From the NCBI GenBank assembly GCA_017429985.1, contig JAFRNW010000016.1, forward strand, positions 1 through 35,889: a stretch of 35,889 bases of DNA. The letters are read 5' to 3'. Of this stretch, positions 11,978 through 18,767 are shown piece by piece. Source of the DNA: Clostridia bacterium. Lineage in GTDB: Bacteria > Bacillota > Clostridia > Christensenellales > CAG-138. The stretch's first letter is position 1, and every line of letters starts with the position of its first letter. The notes below the pieces were generated by a model. It was given only the letters and a program-made list of their open reading frames with translations, ran no database searches and was not told the DNA's origin. The position numbers and the translations under genes were made by a program.

Positions 11978-12006
11978 ATGTTATCATTGTCAATAGTACG
12001 TGTCAA
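11978..12006 (-). promoter_or_regulatory. Promoter for rpoB-rpoC
   Basis: TTGACA (12001-12006 on the minus strand), a 17-base spacer and TAACAT (11978-11983) preceded by TGA, giving an extended -10. Transcription would start near 11971, leaving a leader of roughly 148 bases. A second TTGACA just downstream lies too far from a good -10 to be preferred. Confidence 0.7.
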
Positions 12007-12173
12007 GAAAAAAATTTAAAAAGCCTGAATTTTTATATGCCTCTTCATCCCGGGAACGTGCTGCCGCCCATCCGGGCAGCCAATCGGATCCCCATTGCAG
12101 AAAGATTGAACCGGGCTGTGCTCTCGCGCGTTACATATTATAGTAAATGGAAGAGATCCTGCCGGCTCTTTCA

Positions 12174-12212
12174 TAAAAAATAGCAGCCGCTGCGGAAGCA
12201 GCGGAACTGCTG
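12174..12212 (-). terminator. Rho-independent terminator of the L,D-transpeptidase gene
   Basis: On the minus strand, CCGCTGC and GCAGCGG close a four-base loop; outer AGCAG/CTGCT arms extend the stem past a two-base internal bulge, and a run of six T follows (12175-12180). It starts about 30 bases after the transpeptidase stop codon. Confidence 0.8.
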
Positions 12213-12244
12213 AAATCATTTTCCCGAACCTGTGTCTTCCGGCA

Positions 12245-13045
12245 TCATCCGCCGGTCTCATCTTCCTGTCTGTACGGGTTTTCTTCATCCGGGTCTGTCG
12301 GGTCCCAGCCCAGCCCGGGTGCAGACGTATACGGCTCCTCCGGTCGCAATTCCGGTGGACGGGTCGGAACGGGGCCATCCTCTTTTGTCATGAGTACAAC
12401 GGTTGTCCTGTCGCAGTTGTCATAGATCCACTTTGCATCGACACAGGTCAGCCTGACGCATCCGTCCGATGCAGGCGTGCCCAGATTCTCATAATCCTCC
12501 AGTTTCATCTGTCTCAGTCCGTCTTCCACTTTCCTCGCAGTCTCCTCTATCGGTACGGAATGAAACAGGATATGGTTGATGATTCTGCTGCAGTACTGTC
12601 CTTTTGCTCCAAACAGGGAATGATACCGGTATTTTGTATATACGGCATAGGTGCCTGTCGGTGTCTTTTTCCCCGTGGAACAGATCATGACCCGTTCCTG
12701 GACCCATTGGCCGCCCTCTGACCGGTAAGCGACAACAGACTGTGTTCCGAAATAAACCACCAGTTTATATAGACCGTCTTTCTCAGGCACATCCGTCGGA
12801 TAATAATCCGGAACAGGCGTTTCCGTTGCGGGCGGCGGCGTCAAAGTTGGCGTCGGCACGGGTGTTGGCGCTGCCGTTGGCTGCGGTGTTGGCGTAACGA
12901 TTGCTTCAGGAGTTTCGGCTGCATGCAGTGTCACTTCATCCGTCTGCGGAGGCAGCGCCGTATCGATCTGATGTACGGCTGAAGAACAGCCCCCCAGCAG
13001 CAGGCAGACAAACACCGCCGTCCAGCATAAACAACTCCGCACCAT
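12245..13045 (-). CDS. Lipoprotein L,D-transpeptidase (YkuD domain)
   Basis: Predicted cell-surface enzyme forming 3-3 peptidoglycan cross-links or attaching proteins to the wall. The signal peptide ends in the lipobox LLGGC, so Cys20 should be lipidated. Residues 50-80 are a Thr-Pro-rich spacer. The YkuD domain runs about 91-222, with the catalytic pair His162 (ILFHS) and Cys196. The usual SHGC around the catalytic Cys reads SDGCVRL, with Asp194 in place of the motif His. The C-terminal ~45 residues are Pro/Glu-rich. The start ATG has GGAGG four to five bases upstream. It is a single-gene unit with its own promoter and terminator. Whether it is a transpeptidase or a carboxypeptidase variant cannot be told from sequence. 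Confidence 0.88.
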   Translation of the reverse strand: MVRSCLCWTAVFVCLLLGGCSSAVHQIDTALPPQTDEVTLHAAETPEAIVTPTPQPTAAPTPVPTPTLTPPPATETPVPDYYPTDVPEKDGLYKLVVYFGTQSVVAYRSEGGQWVQERVMICSTGKKTPTGTYAVYTKYRYHSLFGAKGQYCSRIINHILFHSVPIEETARKVEDGLRQMKLEDYENLGTPASDGCVRLTCVDAKWIYDNCDRTTVVLMTKEDGPVPTRPPELRPEEPYTSAPGLGWDPTDPDEENPYRQEDETGG

Positions 13046-13083
13046 TCGCCCTCCGATCGTATCCTCATAAACAATTCAGCTGT

Positions 13084-13114
13084 ATTATACTACTTCCAGC
13101 TCTTTTGCGTCCAA
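13084..13114 (-). promoter_or_regulatory. Promoter for the L,D-transpeptidase gene
   Basis: A perfect TATAAT (13084-13089, minus strand) with TTGGAC (13109-13114) 19 bases upstream. The spacer is longer than ideal. It lies about 40 bases before the start codon. Confidence 0.6.
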
Positions 13115-13125
13115 CCGGTATTTCC

Positions 13126-13154
13126 TTGTCGGCAGTACCAAATCATGCTATACT
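13126..13154 (+). promoter_or_regulatory. Promoter for the M20 dipeptidase gene
   Basis: TTGTCG (13126-13131), 17-base spacer, TATACT (13149-13154) preceded by TGC, an extended -10. The leader to the ATG at 13294 would be about 130 bases. It is divergent from and almost adjoining the transpeptidase promoter. Confidence 0.65.
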
Positions 13155-13293
13155 TGCCATCGTAATGCGGAATCTTTCGGATATCATCCGACTGCCCGCA
13201 AATAATACTATTCATGCGCGCGGATACCGGACACGGCTTTTTCCTGCGCCGGTATGCATATCTTTTATTTCAGCTCGGGAGTGTGATGGATCA

Positions 13294-14640
13294 ATGATGA
13301 AGCAGTGGATTGAAGACAATATGGATCAGCAGATCGAGGATCTTTTCGGTCTGCTACGGATCCCCAGCGTCAGCCGGGGTACCCCGGAACCGGGAATGCC
13401 GCTCGGAAGACATGTCTATCATGCCCTCGAATATGCCGTCGACCTGGCCCACAGGCTGGGCTTCGATAAAACCCAGATACTGGACGGTTACTGCGCGACC
13501 GTGGATTATGGCGAAGGCGATGAGATGCTGATGCTTATGGCGCATCTGGATGTCGTTCCCGCAGGTCCCGGCTGGGATACCGATCCGTTTGATCCGGTGA
13601 TCAAAGACGGGCGGATTTATGCGCGCGGCGTCTTTGATGACAAAAGCGCTGCCGTATCCTGTCTGTACGCACTTGCCGCGGTGAAAAATGCCGGCATCCC
13701 CCTGAACCGGCGGGTCCGCATTTTCCTCGGAGGAGATGAGGAAAAACTAAGCGCATGCATCGACCGGTATAAAGAGACGGAAGAACTCCCTGCCCTTGCG
13801 TTTACGCCTGACGCATCCTATCCGGTTGTCAATTCGGAAATGAATATCCTTCATGCGACATATCACCTCGATCTTGCGGACAGCACCGTTTCCATCAGCT
13901 GCGGAACAGCTGCAAATGTCGTTCCCGGAACGGCCGAGGCGTCCCTGTCATTCCCCGCGGAGCCCTGCCCCGTTCCGGATGGGTATTCCGGGGAATTCAG
14001 CGGGAATCTGATCCGGATCAACGGGCTCGGAGGACACGCCGCAATGAACGACCTCGCAAGAAACGCCCTGCAGGCGCTCATGGAAGTACTTTCCAACCAG
14101 TCTCTGCCGGAGAGCGATCTTCTGATCGCATCCGGTCTTCATGCGCTTCTGGGCTATGATTTGCACGGAGAGGGATTCGGTTTGGATGTCAGGGATGAGT
14201 CGGGCGCGCTGACCCTGTCCCCGGATATCCTGCAGTGGAATTCCAACGGGGTCACTCTGACCCTTGACTGCCGGTATCCTTTCTGCATTACCTGCGAAGA
14301 GGTCCTGTCAAAGCTCGACGGAGCGCTGGAGGTATTCGGCTTCCGCCGCGGTGAAACGCACAACTCGCAGGGTCACTATATCCCGCGCGACTCCGAACTG
14401 GTATCCACTTTGCTCCGCATCTACGAAAAACACACGGGAGCCCCTGCGGAACCGATCTCCATGGGCGGAGGAACCTACGCGAGAGGATTCGAGAATGCCG
14501 TGGCTTTCGGGATCGAATATCTGGACGAACCTTCCGAGTGCCATATGCCGAACGAGAAAATGGCCGTATCCAATATTCTCTTCAACACAGTGATTTTTGC
14601 CGACGCAATTGCCGCGCTGGGCTCAGGACCGAAGAAATAA
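13294..14640 (+). CDS. M20-family metallo-dipeptidase (PepV-like)
   Basis: Cytoplasmic two-zinc dipeptidase of the M20/PepV type, 448 residues. Metal and catalytic residues seen are His84 and Asp86 (AHLDVVPAG), Asp115 (GVFDDK), Glu149 as general base and Glu150 as ligand (GGDEE), Asp173 in FTPDASYP, and a C-terminal His in SECHMPNE. The lid-domain block GLGGHAAM is also present. The usual GTDEE reads GGDEE, a mild change. The start is one of two adjacent ATGs at 13294/13297; the frame is open much further upstream, but that part overlaps the divergent gene and its promoter and has no family similarity. It stands alone between the promoter at 13126 and the rpsF promoter. Exact peptide specificity is unknown. 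Confidence 0.9.
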   Translation: MMKQWIEDNMDQQIEDLFGLLRIPSVSRGTPEPGMPLGRHVYHALEYAVDLAHRLGFDKTQILDGYCATVDYGEGDEMLMLMAHLDVVPAGPGWDTDPFDPVIKDGRIYARGVFDDKSAAVSCLYALAAVKNAGIPLNRRVRIFLGGDEEKLSACIDRYKETEELPALAFTPDASYPVVNSEMNILHATYHLDLADSTVSISCGTAANVVPGTAEASLSFPAEPCPVPDGYSGEFSGNLIRINGLGGHAAMNDLARNALQALMEVLSNQSLPESDLLIASGLHALLGYDLHGEGFGLDVRDESGALTLSPDILQWNSNGVTLTLDCRYPFCITCEEVLSKLDGALEVFGFRRGETHNSQGHYIPRDSELVSTLLRIYEKHTGAPAEPISMGGGTYARGFENAVAFGIEYLDEPSECHMPNEKMAVSNILFNTVIFADAIAALGSGPKK

Positions 14641-14648
14641 TATTTTTC

Positions 14649-14677
14649 TTGCTTTCATAAAACGCCTGTGATAAACT
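14649..14677 (+). promoter_or_regulatory. Promoter for the rpsF-ssb-rpsR operon
   Basis: TTGCTT (14649-14654), 17-base spacer, TAAACT (14672-14677) preceded by TGA, an extended -10. It starts just after the dipeptidase stop codon and would give a leader of about 60 bases containing the alternative hairpins at 14694-14718. Confidence 0.7.
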
Positions 14678-14693
14678 TCTAAAGCTAACGTCC

Positions 14694-14718
14694 TTCTTGC
14701 TCCGTGCAAGAACGGAGC
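14694..14718 (+). promoter_or_regulatory. Two mutually exclusive hairpins in the rpsF leader
   Basis: TTCTTGC (14694-14700) pairs with GCAAGAA (14706-14712), a perfect 7-bp hairpin. GCTCCGT (14699-14705) pairs with ACGGAGC (14712-14718), a second perfect 7-bp hairpin sharing bases with the first, so only one can form. The AGGAGG ribosome-binding site follows at about 14731. S6:S18 is known to bind a leader motif in its own mRNA in many bacteria; whether this is that motif was not established. Confidence 0.5.
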
Positions 14719-14744
14719 CAACAGTCCATAAGGAGGTGAAAAGA

Positions 14745-15032
14745 ATGAATCAATACGAAGTCCTTTATGTGATCGATGCGTCTCTTGATGATGAAGCGGT
14801 GCATGCTGCTGTCGAGAAATTCAAGGGTATCGCCGAAAGCAACGGCGCAGAAGTTTCTGCCGTTGATGAGTGGGGAAAGCGCAAGCTGGCTTACGCCATC
14901 AACTACAAAACCGAGGGCTACTATGTTCTGATGACATTCTGCAGCGCACCCGAATTCCCGAAGGAACTTGAGCGCAATATGCGGAATGACGAGCAGATCA
15001 TTCGTTACATGGTTACTCGGAAAGAAGCTTGA
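14745..15032 (+). CDS. rpsF: 30S ribosomal protein S6
   Basis: S6 pairs with S18 on the 30S platform. The 95-residue product MNQYEVLYVIDASLDD has the family blocks VDEWGKRKLAYAINYKTEGYYVLMTF and NMRNDEQIIRYMV. The ATG at 14745 follows an AGGAGGTG site; the frame extends 16 codons upstream from an alternative start, but that part lies in the leader hairpins. It is the first gene of the rpsF-ssb-rpsR operon, with 32 bases to ssb. Confidence 0.97.
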   Translation: MNQYEVLYVIDASLDDEAVHAAVEKFKGIAESNGAEVSAVDEWGKRKLAYAINYKTEGYYVLMTFCSAPEFPKELERNMRNDEQIIRYMVTRKEA

Positions 15033-15064
15033 CTGACACAGTACGGAAGAAAGGTTGACTGAAC

Positions 15065-15484
15065 ATGAATAAAATCACATTGATCGGCAATCTCACGCAC
15101 GACCCCGAAACACGTTCCACGTCCAGCGGGGTGACTGTCACTACCTTTACAATCGCCGTAAACCGCAGGTTTGCACAGGGCGGTGAAAAGGTAACTGACT
15201 TTTTCCGTATCAACGCCTGGCGCCAGCTGGGTGAGACCTGCTCGAGATACCTGTCCAAAGGCCGCAAGGTCGCTGTGATCGGTGAACTGCAGGCGCGCAC
15301 CTACGAAGCGAAAGACGGTACCACCAGAATGTCACTGGATGTCAGTGCGGATGAAGTGGAATTCCTGACTCCCCGCTCGGCGGACGACGGCGCTTCCACC
15401 TATTCTTCCGGAACAAAACCGTCAGCTCATCCAGATGATCTTGATGGTTTCATGGACGTTCAGTCTGATGACATCCCATTTTAA
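15065..15484 (+). CDS. ssb: Single-stranded DNA-binding protein
   Basis: SSB coats single-stranded DNA during replication and repair. At 139 residues it is short but complete. The OB fold spans about 1-105, starting MNKITLIGNLTHDPE, with TTFTIAVNRRF and TDFFRINAWRQLGE. A short flexible Ser/Asp linker leads to the conserved acidic tip DDIPF (135-139), which recruits partner proteins. It lies between rpsF and rpsR, the classic Firmicute order. Confidence 0.97.
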   Translation: MNKITLIGNLTHDPETRSTSSGVTVTTFTIAVNRRFAQGGEKVTDFFRINAWRQLGETCSRYLSKGRKVAVIGELQARTYEAKDGTTRMSLDVSADEVEFLTPRSADDGASTYSSGTKPSAHPDDLDGFMDVQSDDIPF

Positions 15485-15506
15485 GCAATAACAGGAGGCT
15501 AGCCAC

Positions 15507-15749
15507 ATGGAAGAACGCAAAATGCATCAGAGGCCGCATCGCAGCCGTCGCAAAGTATGTAAATTCTGTGCGGATAAAGCAGCAGGTATTGATTATAAAG
15601 ACGTACGTACCCTTGAGAAATTCATGACGGAAAGCGGCAAGATCATGCCGCGGCGTATGTCCGGTGTTTGCGCAAGACATCAGCGCGATCTCGCGATCGC
15701 AATCAAGCGCGCACGAATCATGGCATTGCTGCCGTATATCGCAGAATAA
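15507..15749 (+). CDS. rpsR: 30S ribosomal protein S18 (zinc-ligand type)
   Basis: S18 binds S6 on the 30S platform. The 80-residue product has the core [22 protein letters not shown] (split here only by its natural loops) and C-terminal [19 protein letters not shown] near the N-terminus and GVCARHQ further on retain the Cys/His set of the zinc-binding (C+) form of S18. The ATG follows AGGAGG eight bases upstream. A strong terminator closes the operon 28 bases after the stop. Confidence 0.97.
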   Translation: MEERKMHQRPHRSRRKVCKFCADKAAGIDYKDVRTLEKFMTESGKIMPRRMSGVCARHQRDLAIAIKRARIMALLPYIAE

Positions 15750-15769
15750 TGTTTTACCTTAAAGGATGA

Positions 15770-16525
15770 TTAGCGGAGCTGCTCTGACGGAGCAGCTTTT
15801 TTTATGGTGATCAGCAAGTTGAGCAGGGTTTCGATGCAGGGTGCTTCCAGCAGTTTGGCGACGGTCTCTCTGCCGCCGTGTTCCCCGTTGTAAATCGAAT
15901 GCCTGCATTTTTCCGGGTCCCACTGCCCCGCGATAAAGTGTCCACCGACAGCGTCGTCCGAACCGGCGTAAAGATAGCAGAGGATATAGGCATCGGACTG
16001 TTCTGCGGCAGTCTCCATCGCGTCCAGACCGGTTGTCATTTCCGCATCATATCCATAAGCGCGAAAATACTTCAGGATGAAGAAGGGATCTACCCCTCGC
16101 TTCCCATGTCCCCGTGCGCCGCAGCTGACTTCTCCTGCGACTTCCATGGGGGTTTTGGGTCTGCCGAGCAGCCTCCACGCATTAAACACTGCCACCCAGC
16201 CACAGCCGTGATCGGCGGTATTGCCGCGATCGCCGAACGCGATTGATTTCAGGTTTCCCTGTTTTCCGATATATCCTTCGTTTGTAAGGGCGGGATGCTC
16301 TCTGTTGTCCCGAATCGCCTCTTCCAGTTTCTGTACGTCATCATTCCAAAAATATACGTTTCTCTTTCCGGGCGAACGGGCCGCTTTCTCCAGGATCCAA
16401 AAAGCCGCGCGTGCGTCAAAAGGCATTTTCCCGTCATTCAGCAGACCGCCTGTTTTTTTCAGATAACGCGCGGTTATTTTGTTTACTTTTTTGTTTGCTT
16501 TTTCACTCATCCCTGCGCCCATCAT
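15770..16525 (-). CDS. Hypothetical protein with papain-like/C39-like cysteine peptidase pattern
   Basis: No named family recognised. The 251-residue protein has no signal peptide. The middle part looks like a papain-fold cysteine peptidase: NTADHGCGWVAVFNAWRLLG places a candidate nucleophile Cys108 at the head of a helix, GGHFIAGQWD gives a candidate His196, and YNG gives Asn213. An N-terminal basic helical region (1-60) precedes it. AGAGGA sits before the two adjacent ATGs at 16525/16522; either could be used. The gene converges on rpsR and shares its last codons with that operon's terminator. It could be a peptidase, an amidase or an inactive relative; the catalytic assignment is inference. 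Confidence 0.65.
   Translation of the reverse strand: MMGAGMSEKANKKVNKITARYLKKTGGLLNDGKMPFDARAAFWILEKAARSPGKRNVYFWNDDVQKLEEAIRDNREHPALTNEGYIGKQGNLKSIAFGDRGNTADHGCGWVAVFNAWRLLGRPKTPMEVAGEVSCGARGHGKRGVDPFFILKYFRAYGYDAEMTTGLDAMETAAEQSDAYILCYLYAGSDDAVGGHFIAGQWDPEKCRHSIYNGEHGGRETVAKLLEAPCIETLLNLLITIKKAAPSEQLR
15777..15803 (+). terminator. Rho-independent terminator of rpsF-ssb-rpsR
   Basis: AGCTGCTC (15777-15784) and GAGCAGCT (15790-15797) form a perfect 8-bp stem around a five-base loop, followed by a run of T on the plus strand. The same bases encode the last residues of the convergent gene on the minus strand. Confidence 0.9.
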
Positions 16526-16541
16526 GTGTTCCTCTGGCAGA

Positions 16542-16547
16542 ATTTTA
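16542..16547 (-). promoter_or_regulatory. Extended -10 promoter for the papain-like gene
   Basis: TAAAAT on the minus strand preceded by TGG gives an extended -10; no good -35 is visible 16-18 bases upstream. Initiation would fall about ten bases before the start codon, leaving room for the AGAGGA site only. Confidence 0.45.
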
Positions 16548-16569
16548 CCATACTTTTGGTTTTTTTAAC

Positions 16570-16599
16570 TTACATCAATCTGTTTTAAAATGCTATTAT
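16570..16599 (+). promoter_or_regulatory. Promoter for the CarD-type gene
   Basis: TTACAT (16570-16575), 18-base spacer, TATTAT (16594-16599) preceded by TGC. Predicted start near 16606 places the GGGGAG ribosome-binding site and ATG 16628 just downstream. Confidence 0.6.
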
Positions 16600-16627
16600 T
16601 TTATTGCAGAGGGGAGAAATCGAACGA

Positions 16628-17131
16628 ATGTTCCAGGTCAACGATTTAATAGTATACGGTCAGATCGGCGTCTGTAAAGTTACCGATGTTTCAGTTCCCG
16701 ACTTCTTTAAAGATTCGAACCGTTTATACTATACTCTGGAACCGGTTTCCCACCGCGGAACCATCTTCATCCCCGTGGATACAGACGTATACATGCGCCC
16801 CGTCCTCAGCAGGGAAGAATCAGAAGACCTCATTAAGATGATCCCCGGGATCGCTGCCGCATCATGCGACGCGACCAATATGCAGGAGCTGAATCACCGT
16901 TACAGCGAACTGATGCGCTCGCACAACTACGAAGATCTCATTTCGCTGCTGATATCCATCTATACGAAAAAACACAGCCGTCTTCAGAACAATCAGAAAA
17001 TCGGCAGCGTGGACGAGGCCTACATGAAACGCGCCGAGTCCCTGCTGTTTTCGGAACTGTCGGTTTCCCTCGGGATCCCGGAGAGCGATATCCCGCAATA
17101 CATTGCCGAAAAACTGAGTCAGAAAACCTGA
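16628..17131 (+). CDS. CarD-family transcriptional regulator
   Basis: The N-terminal ~60 residues (MFQVNDLIVYGQIGVCKVTDV, then TLEPVSHRGTIFIPVD) are the CarD/TRCF RNA-polymerase-interaction domain, a Tudor-like fold that binds the beta subunit. The rest (about 80-167) is helical, as in CarD proteins whose C-terminal domain touches promoter DNA. CarD-type proteins stabilise open complexes at promoters, often of rRNA and housekeeping genes. At 167 residues the length is typical. I chose ATG 16628 because an in-frame start at 16604 would sit at the predicted transcription start. It is a single-gene unit. Confidence 0.88.
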   Translation: MFQVNDLIVYGQIGVCKVTDVSVPDFFKDSNRLYYTLEPVSHRGTIFIPVDTDVYMRPVLSREESEDLIKMIPGIAAASCDATNMQELNHRYSELMRSHNYEDLISLLISIYTKKHSRLQNNQKIGSVDEAYMKRAESLLFSELSVSLGIPESDIPQYIAEKLSQKT

Positions 17132-17165
17132 TTTCCGTTCCGGCGCCATTCTCCCTTGACCCAAC

Positions 17166-17209
17166 GAAAAACCTCCCGGCAGGCATATGATCCGTCTGCA
17201 CGGGAGGTT
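17166..17209 (-). terminator. Terminator of the LCP gene
   Basis: On the minus strand ACCTCCCG...CGGGAGGT forms an 8-bp stem, continued by GCAG/CTGC after a one-base bulge, followed by TTTTT. It stands between two convergent genes; on the plus strand the T run is poor, so it serves mainly the minus-strand gene. Confidence 0.8.
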
Positions 17210-17276
17210 CTGTTATGTATCAAGCCCGGCTTTATGAAAGGTGCAACAAGCCTCTGACTGCAGGTCCGCCTGTTGC

Positions 17277-18608
17277 TTATCCTTCTCCTCCGCCGGAATC
17301 ACCCTCGGAAGGAGCAGGCGGCGTATCTGACCCACCGTCGCCGGAACCCGATCCGGGATCGCTCGGAGGCGATGCGGGTTCAGGATCATCGTCAGGTTTG
17401 GGCTCCGAAGTAGGCGCAGGAGTCGTTTTGCTTTTATTTGAATCGCTGTCCTTTTTCTTTGCGCCGTACGCCTGCTCCGCATAGGAATTGCTCTTTACGG
17501 ATTCGGGCATCTCGTCCCCGTTGTAAATGATCCCGTGCAGGATCTCCCTTGCCTTTTTCATGTCATATGTCAAAAGGAAGTTCCCGTCCGAGTTGGTCCC
17601 GTTATGTCCCATCCCGGGGAACGGAATCGTCGTGGATTCGATCTTGAAGTCCTCGGAAAGCGCGATCTGAGCAAGCTGAAGCATCTGCTGCGCCGAGAGG
17701 TTGGTAGCGGCAGTCGTTGCCACATAGTCGATCATCTTTGCAAGCGTGGTGAGCGACATCTCTTTCTTGACTTTCTGATACATCAGCTCCAGCACATGGC
17801 GCTGACGGGCGGTTCTTCCGTAATCTCCGAGGTCGGCGCTGTACCTGTCGCGGCAGTAGAACAGCACGCCGTACGGCGGAACGCTCTGAACGCCGTCTCT
17901 TACTTCAAGCATGTTCCATTCCGCCCATTTATTGATAAACTTGCATTCCTCCGCGGTCAGGTCGATATCGAGGTTCCCGATGTAATGCTTCAGAATATGC
18001 GTAAACATACGGAAAGAAACGGAGATATAGTTCTGAACGTCAAGATCAAAATTCTTTGCCCCGTTGATGCAGTTGATCAGACCGCCGACGCCATAGTTCG
18101 CATAAGCCTTGTTGATTTTGTCATACCAGGATTTGTTCGTCAGATAAGCTCCGCCGTCACGCATGATGGAGAAGATGCATACCCGTTTCGTTTCCAGATT
18201 GCAGGATACCAGCATCATGGAGTCAGAACTTGCCTTTGTATCGGAGCCCGTCACCGTTTTATCCTCATCGTCACGGTAATCGATACCGATCAGAAGGATG
18301 TTGATAATGCGGTCGTCAATGGAATCAACCGCCCAAATCGGATATTCGGTTGCTTCGGGCGTCGGCTCCGGAGTCGCCTGGGCGGCGATTTCTTCCGGAA
18401 CAGGCGTGGAAATTTCATAGAACTCAACCGGCGGGTCTGTCGGTTTCTCCACGATCGGAACGGTATCAGCATTCAGCTTGTTCATGTTCTGGAGAAAATA
18501 CCAGGCAGCAAAAACGCCTACGACCACAAAGAGGCCGAGAAGAGAAAGCAGGATGATTTTTCCCGCTGAATTCTTTTTCCTGCGTTTCTTTTTCATTTTT
18601 TTATCCAT
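17277..18608 (-). CDS. LytR-CpsA-Psr (LCP) family wall-polymer ligase
   Basis: LCP enzymes transfer lipid-linked glycopolymers to peptidoglycan outside the cell. The 443-residue protein has a basic cytoplasmic N-terminus (1-17), one membrane helix (about 18-38), a Pro-rich spacer and the LCP domain from about 100 to 300. Signature pieces are SSDSMMLVS (127-135), SIMRDGGAYL (where SIPRDT is usual), KINKAYANYGVGG (164-176) and CRDRYSADLGDYGRTARQRHVL (252-273 with natural loop), carrying the conserved Asp/Arg set. The last ~70 residues are Ser/Pro/Asp/Gly-rich and disordered. It is preceded by a strong promoter at 18729-18757 and may pair functionally with the DUF368 transporter upstream. Confidence 0.92.
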   Translation of the reverse strand: MDKKMKKKRRKKNSAGKIILLSLLGLFVVVGVFAAWYFLQNMNKLNADTVPIVEKPTDPPVEFYEISTPVPEEIAAQATPEPTPEATEYPIWAVDSIDDRIINILLIGIDYRDDEDKTVTGSDTKASSDSMMLVSCNLETKRVCIFSIMRDGGAYLTNKSWYDKINKAYANYGVGGLINCINGAKNFDLDVQNYISVSFRMFTHILKHYIGNLDIDLTAEECKFINKWAEWNMLEVRDGVQSVPPYGVLFYCRDRYSADLGDYGRTARQRHVLELMYQKVKKEMSLTTLAKMIDYVATTAATNLSAQQMLQLAQIALSEDFKIESTTIPFPGMGHNGTNSDGNFLLTYDMKKAREILHGIIYNGDEMPESVKSNSYAEQAYGAKKKDSDSNKSKTTPAPTSEPKPDDDPEPASPPSDPGSGSGDGGSDTPPAPSEGDSGGGEG

Positions 18609-18728
18609 TCAAACTGTTATGGGCGGCAGATGCAGAAATCCGGTCTCCCATCCTCCCTATCTTTGCGTGATGATATCCTGTTCGCCGGGCGGATTAAAAA
18701 GCCGGCTTTCTTCTTACACAGATATTAA

Positions 18729-18757
18729 ATAATAACACAAAAAAACCTTCGTGACAA
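18729..18757 (-). promoter_or_regulatory. Promoter for the LCP gene
   Basis: TTGTCA (18752-18757, minus strand), 17-base spacer, TATTAT (18729-18734) preceded by TGT. It lies just after the DUF368 stop codon and about 115 bases before the LCP start, so the LCP gene need not depend on the upstream gene. Confidence 0.7.
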
Positions 18758-18767
18758 CTGACCGGCA

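Larger units (their letters stand above)
11824..12244. other. Intergenic region: rpoB leader, promoter and convergent-side terminator
   Basis: No gene is supported in these 421 bases. They hold the ~148-base rpoB leader, which includes a small hairpin GATACA/TGTATC at 11845-11862 close to the rpoB ribosome-binding site, then the rpoB promoter and the terminator of the transpeptidase gene at 12174-12212. The stretch 12010-12170 shows a short GCTGCC/GGCAGC inverted repeat near 12060-12081 but nothing I can interpret. Confidence 0.6.

Noticed and set aside
12016..12378. Minus-strand frame of 120 codons overlapping the transpeptidase 3' end
   Set aside because: It runs through the terminator at 12174-12212 and overlaps a well-supported gene in another frame.
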